From: Aldrovandia affinis
Taxonomy: Eukaryota; Chordata; Actinopteri; Notacanthiformes; Halosauridae
DNA length: 64,000 nucleotides
Direction: 5' to 3'
Assembly: GCA_029706075.1 (NCBI GenBank)
Contig: JAINUG010000015.1
Span: 4,796,154-4,860,153, forward strand
Shown here: positions 42,674 to 55,010 of the stretch, in pieces
Numbering within the stretch: the first letter of the stretch is position 1
Layout of the letters: each line of letters begins with the position of its first letter
Notes under the pieces: model-generated
What the model saw: only the letters and a program-made list of their open reading frames with translations
The model's database searches: none
What the model was told of the DNA's origin: nothing
Made by a program: the position numbers and the translations under genes

Positions 42674-42919
42674 CATCCACAATATGGATGCTTTGTGTTT
42701 TCTATATGCGTTTAACATGGTAAACATTTACTTCTGAACAGTATATGAACAGTTTTCAGAATCGAACAAGATCTCTATGGCGCATGCCACTGTCATGCAT
42801 CATTTTTAACCACAGTGTACTATAATTGGAACTGATAGAACGGGTGGATGACGGACTCAATTTTCACGGCTTATACTTGCTCACAAATTGCACGACAGTT
42901 GGTTTGAAGTATTTAAATT

Positions 42920-43270
42920 ACATTACATTATATTATAGGCATTTGGCAGACGCTCTTATCCAGAGCGACGTACAACAAAGTGTTAACCGTAGTCAAGAAC
43001 AGTTTAGCTGAAAGCCACCCTAGTGGGAAGTACAATTCCTGGGTGCTAGGAGCAACCACATAGTTAAACTAGGACCCTGTAGGTGAATCTGTAGCCACAC
43101 TTCAGAGGTAGCAGTAAAGCACTCAATGCAGGAAATAATGCCTAAGCCTAATACAATACATAAACAAGTAGACGTGTAAACTAAGCAACTATGTCCCTAA
43201 ATTAACAAAAACCGGACTACGGGGAGAGGTGCACCCTGAATAGGTGAGTCTTCAGTCTTCAGCAGGTTAA
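42920..43270. repeat. dispersed fish repeat (ATTACATTA...GGCAGACGCTCTTATCCAG type)
   Basis: GGCAGACGCTCTTATCCAGA followed by GCGACGTACAAC is the hallmark of a repeat common in teleost genomes. The following 300 bp, with GGTGAGTCTTCAGTCTTCAG, fits the same element. Family not assigned. Confidence 0.55.
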
Positions 43271-43655
43271 ATGATCCCAGGATCATGTGAGGAAGGAAAA
43301 TTATTACATTATGGAAAATGAGTTGAGAGTTTAGTTCCGAACTGCAAGCTCCATATACACAGGGCATGTGCGCGCTACCTTTAAAAACACATACGTACAA
43401 AGGATGTTGAGCAGATAAAAGATACTACTCTCTACCCTACATTATGAAACTTCCACTCCAGTAACAGTAAACCGTAAATTCAATCACCGGAACTCCTTGT
43501 GTCAATTAAAACTGGTTCTCGTCAGTCAGACTCGGAAGACATATGCGGGTACAGTCTCGTTCGTGAGAAATATCTCTAAGTCATGTGTTCTGAGGGTAGA
43601 TATCTGGCTCCATAGATACTGCTTTCAAATTTTAGTTTGGTGACAGTTTGTTACG

Positions 43656-46344
43656 ATGGCGACCATTACAGAGCTGAAGTCTGGTATGTCATGTTAAATT
43701 AGTCATCGTTAGTAGTCCGAAAAAGAATGCAAGTTAGCGACATAGTTCCATAATTATTTGATTTATTTCATGTCAAGTAACTCGCCAGGCATCTAACGTT
43801 AGCTAAACCTCATCTGTAGCTAACTAGCTACCTAACCAGCAGGTTATCCTGTCTGAATTCAATGCCTTGTTTTGCGCTAGTTAATGCTGAATTTGTAGTT
43901 AACGTTGACCAGGTTCTTGGTTAGCTACGTCTTTGACTAAAAATGGACATGATCGCAGTTGACGTTTGATTTACCCGTTTCCTAACGTTAACAACGTTTA
44001 GTTGTGATTAGCTACATAACATAAAACATTTTATCTCACTTGCTACTTAATTTACTAACGTTTGGTGGTCAGCTAGCAAACATTTTTAATCTATTTGTTT
44101 GGAAATCGTGTTGAGCATAAAAAGCTAGTTGGCTAAGTTACGTTAACTTACCAATCAAATGGCTATCTAGATAGCTAGCTTGGCAAATGTTAGCTAGCTT
44201 GCATCTGCATACAATGCATTGTAGTTAGTAATGAAATAATTGTAGCTAAATAAATCAATTTTCTTCATCTACCCAGCACTGAAAGAAACTCTCGAGGCTA
44301 GGGGGGTCTTGGGTCAGCTGAAAGCACGGATCCGGGCCGAGGTGTTCAACGCGCTTGACGACCAAAGCGAGCCTCGACCAGCTCTGTCCCACGAGAATCT
44401 TCTCATAAACGAACTGATCCGCGAGTATTTGGAATTCAACAAATACCGATATACCGCCTCCGTTTTGATTTCAGGCAAGTTTAGATACCGGAGAAAATTG
44501 TATTAAAGTGGCAGAAGGCTACCTCGCCTTTATATCTCATAGGCATAACACGGTATATGTGGTAAAGCATTACATGGCTGAAATATTCTGTACGAATCAC
44601 TACAAGGAATGGATAGTCGATCTTGTACCAGTGCCACGTTGTTTATAGTGGGGTGACGTTAGCTTGATAAGAACGTCTATTTATGATGCAGAGTCCGGTC
44701 AGCCAGAGGTGCCTTTGGACCGGCAGTTCCTGACGAATGAGCTGAATGTGGTGGAAGACCCCAGTGCCAGATCCGTGTAAGTAAAGGCTGTAACCGTTCC
44801 CTTCGCCCAATTATCTTCAGTAAAATGCATACATTAATCAGCATTTTTTCACTTTGTCAAGATCTAAATACACTACCGGTCAAAAGTTTTAGAACACCCC
44901 CATTTTCCAGTTTTTACTGAAAATTAAGCAGTTCAAGTCCAGTGATTAAACTGAAATGGTACAAAGGTGAGCGGTAAACTGCCAGAGGTAAGTTTAGGTT
45001 ACCAAAAACTGAAAAATAATATAATTTGTTTTGGCAGTGAGTAGTTTCCTACACCATCAAAACATACTTGGAAACTGGTGGAAACTCTGTCAGGAAGAGA
45101 CCCAAAGCCATAACAAAATCAGAAGACAAGTTTTTGAGAGTCAACAGCTTGCGTGATAGGCAGCTCACAGGACAACAGCTTCAAGCACAGCTTAACACTG
45201 GTCGAAGTAAGGAAGTCTCAGTTTCAACTGTTAAGAGAAGACTTCGAGCTGCAGGTTTGACAGGTTGAGTGGCAGTAAGAAAGCCATTGCTAAGATGGCA
45301 AAATAAGAAAAAGAGGCTTGCCTGGGCCATGAAGCACCGCCAGTGTACTACTGAAGACTGGAAGAAGGTCTTATGGACTGATGAATCAAAATGTGAAATC
45401 TTGAAAATTTGAAAGGTTTTTGTAGGTCGTCCTGTAGGCGAAAGGATGGTTCCTCAGTGTGTGACACCAACTATGAAACATGGAGGAGGAAGCGTGATGG
45501 TCTGGGGCTCTTTTGATGGATCCAGAGTCAGGGACTTGCACAGAGTGACTGTTAACCCACAGTCTTTTTATACCTCTGAAATGTACATTATTTTTCAGTT
45601 TTTGGTAACCTAAACAATTACTCTGTCGTACAGATTATTTTTTTTAACCTCTGGCAGTTTACCACTTACCTTTGTACCATTTCAGGTTATTCACTGGACT
45701 TGAACTGCTTAAATTTCATTAAAAACTGGAAAATGGGGGTGTTCTAAAACCTTTGACCGGTAGTGTATATGTAATTTATCTTGACATTCATTTTGTTTGT
45801 TGTTTAACTTGTAAAATTCAGAATGTCATTTGTTTCAAATATATTATTCTGTTTATCTAGCCCTCTGCTATATGGCTTGCTGTCTCACTTCCTGAGCAGT
45901 GGTGGTGAGAGAGGAGGTAAGCTGTTCCTCAGGAGCTCAGCTGCACCGGCCACATGAGAAAATGCTGTGAGTCTGACAGGCGGAGCCAGCAGGGCAGGTG
46001 AGTTTACTGCACAGCTGTAGACTAAACTCCTGACATGATGTGGTGAGCTGACCTCACTTTCTGTTACCTCAGTTCACAGGGATGGGTTTAAGTTGGTTTA
46101 GAGCAATAATGTATTATATGACTGCACATTTGTATGGACACAACTGTTTGAATCTGGATAAGTAGTGTTTTGGTGCTGTGGTTCCATGACTGCCCACGCT
46201 CCCCCATTCTATGCAGACATTTACTGCCGGAGACTGAAACAATGAATAAATAAAATTATTTTTCTGCCCTTAGGTGTCTTAGAAGAATGTCCGGTTGGGA
46301 ATAGTAGCACAGAGGCTGTTGTCCTACCGGGAGAATACAGGTGA
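43656..46344 (+). CDS. cep20: CEP20/FOPNL (FOP N-terminal-like, LisH) centrosomal protein
   Basis: Coding exons: 43656-43683, 44277-44474, 44692-44776, 45861-45916 and 46274-46344 (438 nt, 145 residues plus stop). Exons 1-4 encode MATITELKS, then KARIRAEVFNALDD, SHENLLINELIREYLEF, ESGQPEVPLDRQFL and PLLYG, an unmistakable match to vertebrate CEP20. The LisH dimerisation motif spans about residues 49-81. CEP20 is a small centriolar-satellite protein needed for ciliogenesis. The start ATG matches the family N-terminus. Intron 2 has a GC donor (CAG then GCAAGT at 44475). The last exon is inferred from a good acceptor and matching phase only; the predicted product is shorter than human CEP20 (about 174 residues). 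Reading through the exon 4 donor would stop at 45955-45957. Intron 3 holds a Tc1-like element. Confidence 0.85.
44869..45767 (+). mobile_element. Tc1-like transposon derivative, internally deleted (copy C)
   Basis: Near-perfect terminal inverted repeats of roughly 45 bp start TACACTACCGGTCAAAAG and end with the complement, both at TA. The plus-strand interior holds transposase fragments (residues such as GRSKEVSVSTVKRRLRAAG) broken by stops. It lacks a large part of the catalytic region, with a junction shared with copy A. It sits in cep20 intron 3. Confidence 0.88.
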
Positions 46345-46740
46345 CCTGTGCTTTCCGCAGTGATGTTCATGTTGCCAAAAGGGGATCAAACTGTTTCTAA
46401 ACCACATTTTCAGTTCCTCTGTCTGAGGGACCGTGTCTTTTGGGTATTTTACTTCCTGTTTCACTACAGTAACGGCAGATAGGTCACACAATCAATTCTT
46501 ATTTTAAAAAGCTTATTTAAATTTTTGATGCTTTGAATGGTTTTGACTGATTTTCTGATTCATTTAAATAGCTAAAACAACAGACACAGCAATGTTTTAT
46601 TGACAAACTCTTTGTAGCCACGTACTGTATTCTTCAAGTGTACTTAAAAGTTCGTAATTCATATGTTGTAAAGTTTTAGATTGTTCACATTTTTATATTG
46701 TGTTAAGAGTTTCTTCAAATAAACTGAATATACAAGTTTG
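46345..46740 (+). other. cep20: probable cep20 3' UTR with AATAAA at 46718-46723
   Basis: An AATAAA signal lies about 375 nt after the predicted TGA, within AT-rich sequence and just before a hAT-like repeat begins at 46849. This supports 46274-46344 as the terminal coding exon, because no other gene end is nearby. Confidence 0.5.
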
Positions 46741-46848
46741 AGACTTACATTTTTCTTTGTTTTCCCATAGGGCACCACAGAATTAAGCAATGACTGGGTT
46801 TTAAAGCAAATATTTTATATGTCAACCATTGTGGAGTACATCACCTAT

Positions 46849-47207
46849 TAGGGGTGTAACGGTACACAAAAATCACGATTCGTACATACCTCGGTTTTGA
46901 AATCACGATTCGGTACGTTTTGAGTACCGAGGGAGGGGGAGAAATTCAAAACATAAAATTGCTTTTCATTTATGAAATTTGTAAATAGTGGCTAATTGGC
47001 CATATTTTACTGAAATGTGAAGGAGAGGGAACTTCTTAGCGGGGCTCAATCACTTTCAACATTTGTGTAAAACCTGTGTTCTCGACAACAGAGTATGGCC
47101 GCAGATCCCCTGCTCTAAAAACACCTAGGACGTTTGTTATTGCTTTGGCCCAGTCTGAATTATCAGCAAGAGGCTGCATAAATGCCAATGGCAGCTGGAT
47201 TTGCACT
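46849..47207 (-). mobile_element. hAT-like transposon fragment
   Basis: It begins with TAGGGGTGTAACGGTAC, the terminal motif of a hAT family common in fish. The minus strand of 47036-47200 reads ADNSDWAKAITNVL and DLRPYSVVENTGFTQMLK, like the N-terminal part of ZBED/hAT transposases. The rest is missing, and Tc1-like sequence follows directly. Confidence 0.65.
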
Positions 47208-47905
47208 CCACTGTGTTTTTTCCTTGTACCAGTGATATTCACATTCGGTTGGTACCCCAGTCCCAGCTGATGATCTTGGTTTCCTCTGACCACAGCACTT
47301 TATGCCACATGGCTTCAGAATTTCACCTTTTTTGCTTTTTTTGCATACCTCAAATGGGACTGAATGTGGACTTTGAGTGGCTTCTTTCTTGCCATCCTAC
47401 CAAACACCAGAATTGTGGAGACCTTCATGTATTGTTGACACATGCACACATTAACCACGCTTTGCCATGATGTTCTGTAGCTCCTTCATAGTTGCCATTG
47501 GTCTCTTGGGGGCCTCTCTGATCAGTCTCCTTCTTGTTCGGTCATCCAGCTTGGACTGATCTGCCTGATCTAGGCAAGGTCCTGGTGGTGCCATGCACCT
47601 TGTACTTGTTAATTATGGTATTGACTGTGTTCCAAGAGATATTTAAGGCCTTTGAAATCTTTCTATACCCATTTCCTAAGATGTGCCTTTCCACAACTTC
47701 ATCCTAGAGTTCTTTTGAAAGCTCCTTGTTGCTCATGGTGGATTCCTTACTCTGACATGCACTACCCAGCAGTGGAATCCTCTAGGAACAACTGTTTTTT
47801 TTGTAATCAGAATCACTACAATTGAACACAAGTGGAGGCCAATTAGCTTGGTGTGTGATCTGGAAGGTGATTGGTTACCCCTAAGATAGTTCATAATTGG
47901 TATGA
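47208..47905 (-). mobile_element. Tc1-like transposase remnant
   Basis: The minus strand around 47580-47740 reads like MSNKELSKE...VVERHILG and KISKALNISWNTVNTIINKY, a Tc1 helix-turn-helix region. Around 47270-47320 it reads LWHKVLWSEETK, a catalytic-domain block. Stops and a central deletion make it a fossil. It abuts the hAT fragment. Confidence 0.65.
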
Positions 47906-48083
47906 TAAGCTGGGTGTAGGCTTATCAATCCAAGTTATTCTAGGTTTTTTTCCCCCCACTTGGAGGTTAGTAGGGTAAAATGTGTAAATAAAGGTGGAAA
48001 AAAGTCTTATTTGATATTTAATTTCAGTCTGTAAGGCAACAAAAGGTGACATTTCTGAGACGGTGTAGATTTTAAATGGGCAT

Positions 48084-48085
<2 letters not shown>

Positions 48086-48137
<52 letters not shown>
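48086..48137. repeat. TG/TA microsatellite downstream of cep20
   Basis: A short TG run passes into about 20 TA units. Confidence 0.9.
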
Positions 48138-48141
<4 letters not shown>

Positions 48142-48235
48142 CATACAGTGAGCACCATAATTCATTGGACAGTGACACATTTTTTGTTATTTTGATTCAG
48201 TACTTTAGCATTTTGAGATTATATATTTTATTATA
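48138..48235. repeat. possible DNA-transposon end
   Basis: GTGAGCACCATAATTCATTGGACAGTGACAC resembles the end of a fish DNA transposon family. No partner end was found. Confidence 0.35.
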
Positions 48236-50239
48236 TATTATATATAGTGTATACATATACTCTTTCAGTGCAAAAGCCATAGACATTTATTTTTACAATT
48301 TAAATTTTTTCTACTTTAATGCATAAGGAAACACATTTTGTTTGTTATTAAAGCAGTTAATGATCTTTGGAAGGTCTTGGAAAAAGTGTGAAACAATTTC
48401 TCAAGTTTATCACAAAATTATTTGAAAGTTTTGCAATAATTGTGATGGGTATAATTCTGAGGGATATAAGGGATGCGGTGTATTCATTTATAGATAGATG
48501 CATTTTTCATAAACCTATAGTCAAATGTGATACAAGGTTTGTGTTGTATTGAGTAGAGAATGTACAAATGAAATGTGTATGTGTGTGTGTGATGACATGA
48601 ATATGACTGACAAGATCATCAAAATAGATTTAATATTTGTAGTCTGCTGTATTTTTGATTGTCAGCAGCTAGTGGCAGCAGTTTCTTAGAATTGAAATTC
48701 TAAGAATGTCACTATAATATAGCAAAGCCTCAAACATCACAGTTATTAGTTGTTTAACATGAATTGCAAACATAGAAACGTCAACCATTTTAGGTCTCTC
48801 CCAACAGTCATGCCGAAGTTATGCTGTTGCTAATTGTTGATATATGTCAATTATGTACTACAGACATAAAATAGTATCTGAAATATACACAGTTAAATTC
48901 AAAAGATATTTCATGCGAAGACGGGATGTATTTTACAAGGGATGTGATGTAATCTTCCCTGCTCCCTCTCTTCAATTCCCTCTGATGTCTGTGCCGATAT
49001 GGACACTGTCTGTATAAGGAGAACTTTGAGCTATGATCATTGCATCTGAAAAAAGGAAAGAGCTGGAATACAATCCAGATCTCTATGTGCCATCGTGAAT
49101 TGTGCCATATAGGGAGCCGTATGCATTGCATTAGTGCAGAGTGGATGCAGTGGAAACATTTCCCACGTATGCACTGAAACAGTATGGTAATAGTCCGTTC
49201 ACCCAATGAATGTTTTCTGATTCTCTGAAATGAAATAGAAATCCAATGTGGAAACCTGTGCAATGTCTACCTTTGTCATCTTTACCAATAATGATGGGAA
49301 CAACGAGCATGATATTTTTCTATTTTTAGCTTGTTTTTATGCCTTGTTTTTACTTTTTGGAATGCCCAATCACATCTGTAAGTCCCATGACTGCAATGTC
49401 AAGTCGGGATCGTGCAGACTAGCACACATGTCCTCCATAGTGTGTTCCACTAGCTGCTCCTTCGTTTTACTCTGCAGTCCACTAGCTGAGCTGTGCAGTC
49501 ATTGTGACAGAGAACTGCAGTTCATGCACAGCAACTCTGCAATTTTGACCCTCCCTCCCCAGGTGGCACTATAGCTGATCGTGTGTCGCCCCGTGGGAAC
49601 CCTGTTCACACTTGAAACAGGCGTGGTCAGAATTAATTTCCGGACTGTGGGGCACGCCGTTGGACTAGGGTGTGCTTTAGCTGGAAGCTTCACCCAGAAG
49701 GTCAAATATATCATTTCTCAACCATATAAGGTAGTGCTTTCAGAGGTCAATCTTGTAATGTCCACCTGTTAAGAAAATAAATACCGAAGAATTTTTATTT
49801 ATTCAGCATACAGGATATTGTTTAAATGCTGTTGGATAATGTTATTGCATCAAACCTCTAAGCAAATCTCCCCACGCCCCTCCCCCTCTGCAGCCCTTCA
49901 GGAACGTAAGAGTGGAATCTGTGTTCTATTGGCCAAGACCCAGCGCAGGTCACACAAACATCGGCTGTGGCCAGCTTCTCTCCATCTCATTTCCTCACAC
50001 ACCATACATGGGAACTCAACATGCTTATCTACTGTAATTGGGCATTATCAGACTTTTACATTGTGAGTGATTATCAGTAATAGTTTTTACTCTTTAGTAA
50101 TAGTCATAGTCAGTTTTTATTATCATAATTTAAATAGTTTTTAACTAATTAAGCTTATTCAGTTTGTGGCTTTTTTTGGTTTAATGCATTAACTGCAGGG
50201 CTACTGCAATTGTAAAGTTAGAAACTGAATAAGAGTTGC

Positions 50240-51631
50240 ATTCAATTCCTGCTCCTCTAAATATTCCCATGGTTCAATGGTTTTCAGAATTTACCAAGGA
50301 ATCTGAGCAGTTGTCACACAGCCGGAATAAAAAATTCCATCATTTACACCGTTTTCTTTATAGTGGTGGAAAACGCTGCCTTGGGCACCACTCCAGAATC
50401 TCCCATAAGTGTTTAATTGGGTTGAGATCTGGTGAGCCAAGGCATATGGTTTAAATACTCATCAAACAATTCAGTGACCACTTGTGCCCTGTGGATGGGG
50501 GCATTGTCATCCTGGAAGAGACTCTCATCAGGGTAGAAATGCACCATCATAGGACTAAGGTGACCACTCAGGTTTTCTATTTATTGGCATTTACCTTGCC
50601 CTCCAAGAGATTGAGTGGACCTAAACCATGCAAGTAATATGCACCTCATGCCATAACAGCCAATAGAACCCTTCACCATGGGAAACAAACACTTAGGCCT
50701 GCAGGGTTATTTTGGTGTGCACCACACATGCACTCGTCGACTTGTTGAGAACAGGGTGAAGGATGACTCATCTGGTCATATGACTTATTTACACTGCTCA
50801 GTAGACCACTGCCTGTGTTTTTTGTACCACTTGTACTCACAAATGTGCATTAAGTCCAATAAGGGGTTTATGCACTACAGACACAAATGTGAAGCATTGA
50901 AACTGCCTGCTCATGCCCTAGATTGATATTTGCAGTCAACTGATTTAGGTTTATGTCTTACATCTCAAACCAAGCACGGTGGTGCAGTGGATAGCGCTAT
51001 CCCTCTCTGTGATCCAGGCCGGGGCCTTTTGTCGATTAGTTTGCATGTTCTCCCGTGTCCGCGTGGGTTTCCTCCGGGTATTCCGGTTTCTTCCCACAGT
51101 CCAAAGACAATTGCCTAATTGGAGAGTCTAAATTGCCCTGAGTGAATTGATATTTGCAGTCAATTCCTGATTCGCCTGGAACGCATGCTTAGGTCCAGCC
51201 CCCCCCGCGACCCTGACCAGGAATCTAGATAATGGATGGATGGATGGATGGATGGATCTCAAACCAACACACAGACATCATGGTTGAGGATTATGTGTTT
51301 CCGACCACAGTTGCCCCTAGTTGAAGATCCCAACATCACCTTAGCCACTGTTCCTCATGAAACATCAGCAAATTGAGCAATCTTTGTTACTGAAGCTCCT
51401 GCCAAATGTGCTCCAACAATCATGCCTCTTTCAAAGTCAGAGATATCTTCTCCTAGCCATTGTCTGTAAAATTATGGGCAACTGGGACTGCCCAACATTT
51501 TTAGACATGACCCTAAGCATGATAGAATGTTAATTTCTCAGGAAACACACCTGATTGGAAGCATCTGCTTTCAATATACTTTGTATCGCTCATTTACTCA
51601 AGTGTTTTCTTTATTTTGGCAGTCACCTGTA
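50240..51631 (-). mobile_element. Tc1/mariner-type element, decayed and split by a SINE
   Basis: The right end TTTATTTTGGCAGTCACCTG at a TA is a terminal repeat type seen in fish Tc1-like elements. The minus strand near 50.5 kb reads SLFQDDNAPIHRAQVV, the second catalytic-Asp block, and MVKGSIGCYG. A SINE occupies 50974-51255. The left end was not defined. Confidence 0.7.
50974..51255 (+). mobile_element. tRNA-derived SINE, full insertion with target-site duplication
   Basis: The head has an A-box-like GGTGGTGCAGTGG; the body carries TTCCTCCGGGTATTCCGG and TCTAAATTGCC; the tail is a GGAT repeat. A 12-bp duplication ATCTCAAACCAA flanks it exactly at 50962-50973 and 51256-51267. The B-box region is damaged. 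It is inserted in an older Tc1/mariner-type element. Confidence 0.88.
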
Positions 51632-54600
51632 TGTCAGGACATCTACTTTGATTCTCAAGAGGACATATCTCCTTAATCTCAAATGAATGTTGATCTGAAG
51701 GAAATGTGTTGATGTGAACATACAATAGGTTCTCTGCATAACCAATACAATCTTTTTGTATGTAAAACAGTTATCTGAATTCAGTGGACAAATTTGCCAA
51801 GATCCACTTGTGTCAGTTAATGTGCAGCCATACCAGACAGAAGTGGTGTTTGTTCTGAGCTTAATTTAGAATCAAATTGCATTCCTATGGGGTCAGAAGG
51901 ATCCATAAACATATGGGAATGCAAAAGAGATAGTCTACGGATTGTGTGACCTTCTATGGGTAAAATGGTGAAAAAATATTTGCTTTGAATCATTTTCTTT
52001 GAACCACCAGGATAGTACTGAAAAACACTATGATTTGTATCTCCTTTCTGATGTCTATGTAAACAATACATAGCTTTCCAAAATTCCATTTTAAAATTGC
52101 TATTTTGTGTATAAAAGTATAAGCGAGAGATGGAGTGGCAGAAAAAAACATTTGCATACCAAGTGAATCTAGGTTTGAGTCTCGTGTAAGTCAAGAAAAT
52201 ACAGAACAAACTTTTTTATAATCAGGTTTAACTGTACTTTCTTTTTGTTTCGCTTCTGTGGTCAGATTCACCTGTTGTGATTCCCTCTCAATATCCCAAT
52301 CCTCAGTCATTGTAATAATGTGAAAATCCACTTCGTTGAGAGGTGTTCCAAGTGGAGAACCTCTCCTCTCATTCCTCACTGGCTGGTTATGCTCTCTCTG
52401 CCTTGGCTTCTCTATTCCTTGTCAACGAGGCTAAATTTCACTGGGGTATTTAGAACTGGAGAAAAGAGCAGCATGTTTTGGCTGTGCTTCAGTAGACAGG
52501 CTGTTTTCGGGCAGGAATGAGACAGCTTGTGCCTGGGCTGCTGCACTTGATCCCCTGAAGTTTTTCCATCCACTGGTTCCCTTGTGCGGTGTGCGTCAGC
52601 TTGCATACTGCAAAATGTCCAATATCCTGGTGCCAGTTCCTGATGGAAACTCTGTTTGCTCAGAATCGAATTGAGAGGAGATTCATTAACAGACAGTTGC
52701 TCTCCTTTCACAAAATTCACATGGCACTAGGCTCCCCTTATTCACTTGCATCCTAAAACAGGAAACAGCACCACATTTGTTGGCCCGAATTAGAATGATG
52801 TACTACTTTATTAGCTGGACAGACATGCTTGTAAAATATTCAATGAACGATCAATTCTTGATAAATAGTGTAGACCGAAGAATGAACATAGAGGGAGATG
52901 TTAGTAAGTAAATAAGTTAAAGCTGTCTCCACACTTGCTAAACTGTTTGTTTTAACAATGCCATTGCTGTTGTACCATATTTAGTCAGTAGTTCGAGACG
53001 CTTTCGCTACACTTTCAAACAGAGAATGCTGCAGAGATTCCTCACAGACGCCACTGTCCATATATGGCACGCAAAGCCTGTGCAGTCCTGTGTGTCTCTC
53101 ACTCCCTCTGTTTCCCAGTTCCCCTGGCTCTCTGCTTCCTCACTTCACACTATCCCCAGTCTTGATAATGACCAGAGACTCTGCTGCCTTGTCCAATTCC
53201 TGGTGCCCTCCATCTCTGTCACCAATCAGCATCACTTTTACTCACATACCTATCTATCTCTGGCCCTGGAAAAGCCAGGTGTCCGAAATGTGATTTATTG
53301 GACAAAACAGGCGGTTGTCCTTATATAGGAAGTTGCATTGGAGAGGAGAGGAAGGTGGGTGGTTTGGAGATGAAGAGGAATGTGATGTGTGTAATGATAG
53401 GGGACATGCAGATGGGTGGGACTTGTCTCTCGCCCTCCTTACATCTACAGGAATCACCCTTCTTACATCTGCAGGGATTCCACCATTGATAACAGCTGGC
53501 TAGCCTTGTTCGGAATAAGCCTGGCACTAGGATTCACACAAGAGCCAATCTCAATAAATAATGGTGAAACCTTGGTTGGCACATCTATTCTCCTGCACTT
53601 CCAGTATCACTTATGCTCATTCTTCCACCGCCATGTACAAATAATTTGGCAGCAGAAAATGACTGGGGAGAGAATATGTAAGATTCCCAGCCCCAATGAC
53701 TCTTCCATAAACAAGAACTTTACCCTGTCATCCTGCTAGTCTAGATTAGAAAATAGTAGAATTCACATTTTAAATGACCCAATGATGATATATTGTGAAG
53801 CAACAACATATGTTTTAAAGAACAGCAACATGGGATCACCATTAGTTTTGTACATTACAGTTAAATGTCATGAAATCAGAGTTCCCTGATTTTGAAAAAG
53901 AATCAAATTGCAAACGACATCAATCCCTGATTTCTTATCATCAAGGGTCAAAGCCTTCTTTTCACAATCAAGTCATGTCATGTGAAAACCTGATACATTC
54001 AATTCAGGGCTATACACTTGTAATAAATCTTTAACTAAATCTAATCAACCTACACTGGGAAGAATGGTAATGAGTACATTCTGTATCTCTGTGTAAATAA
54101 TGTGTGTATTCTGGTGCTGAGAGCTTTTAATGCGATTCAATGCTCTCGTGATGCTTCAAATTTACTTCTGCTCCATATGAACATATTCAGAGAATAATGA
54201 AGGATAAAAGAGAGCACAACATCCATTGGATGTCATCAGTGTTTTGTCCCAATTCTTGGCCCATGTGTAAATAACATTAAATAAAATTAAAATAAGATAT
54301 CTTGCATGTGATAGTTTGATGGCCTCAACATAATTTACACCAATACACCTTGAAGTACACCCAGGTTTTGCTCTGCAATTAAATCATTTTCATTTCAAAT
54401 GCTTATTCTTTAAACGTCTGCTTTTTATTTGCCGTGTGTAACCTCACATTAACACCAAGATCTGCAGTTTGAGACTGTGGTTTGAACACTTGACCATTCT
54501 TCTTCATTCGCTTGCCTGCCTGCATACAGAAGGTCACACAGGGAACTTGACGATACATTTAAAAAAAGAAGAAAAACGAGAACTTCGTATGCCGCAGTTT

Positions 54601-54899
54601 ATGTGACAGAAATTATGATCATAAATGATGTATCCTCAAGTAAAATGTTTTTTTAAGGAAATGTTATTACATGTATACAAGCATTCATCCACAATGGCAC
54701 TTGAATAAAACAAATATAGCCTCTTCTAAAAGCGCTCATACATACTGCGTGTCCGCACATAGCCTAATTGTCTAGGAGGTTACATGTTACCAATGTGCGG
54801 ACATTTCTAGCGCCTCTGTTCTGTACAGGCTCGATTAGGCAAGGAGAGGAGGATCTGCGCGTGCCACTCCTCCCTCACGGATGGGCGGCCCTGTTTAAA
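51632..54899. other. intergenic DNA upstream of myh11
   Basis: No exon recognised. It holds a CArG consensus at 53058 and a small duplicated segment near 53437-53475 (two copies of CTTACATCT(A/G)CAGG). Confidence 0.4.
53058..53067. promoter_or_regulatory. consensus CArG box upstream of myh11
   Basis: CCATATATGG is an exact CC(A/T)6GG match about 1.8-1.9 kb upstream of the candidate myh11 leader exon. It could be a distal promoter element or a chance match. Confidence 0.3.
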
Positions 54900-55010
54900 T
54901 ACTCTACTGAACTATGACTAGGGTAATTTGGACTGTTCGTCTGTGGAGTACACCGCAAGCACAGAACTCTCCAAATCCCACCACCCGGGTGATAAGCAGT
55001 ATTAAATCTT
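54900..55010 (+). other. myh11: candidate non-coding first exon of myh11
   Basis: A GC-richer stretch follows a possible TATA-like TTTAAATAC (54894-54902). It contains no long ORF and ends at ATCTT followed by a consensus GTGAGT donor at 55011. MYH11 genes are known to begin with an untranslated exon followed by a long first intron, and the coding exon at 61147 has a strong acceptor with only 19 nt of leader. The exon's 5' limit is a guess. Confidence 0.45.

Noticed and set aside
45917-45980. Tiny 20-nt intron after cep20 exon 4 (CTCAG acceptor at 45932)
   Set aside because: Far below the minimum vertebrate intron length.
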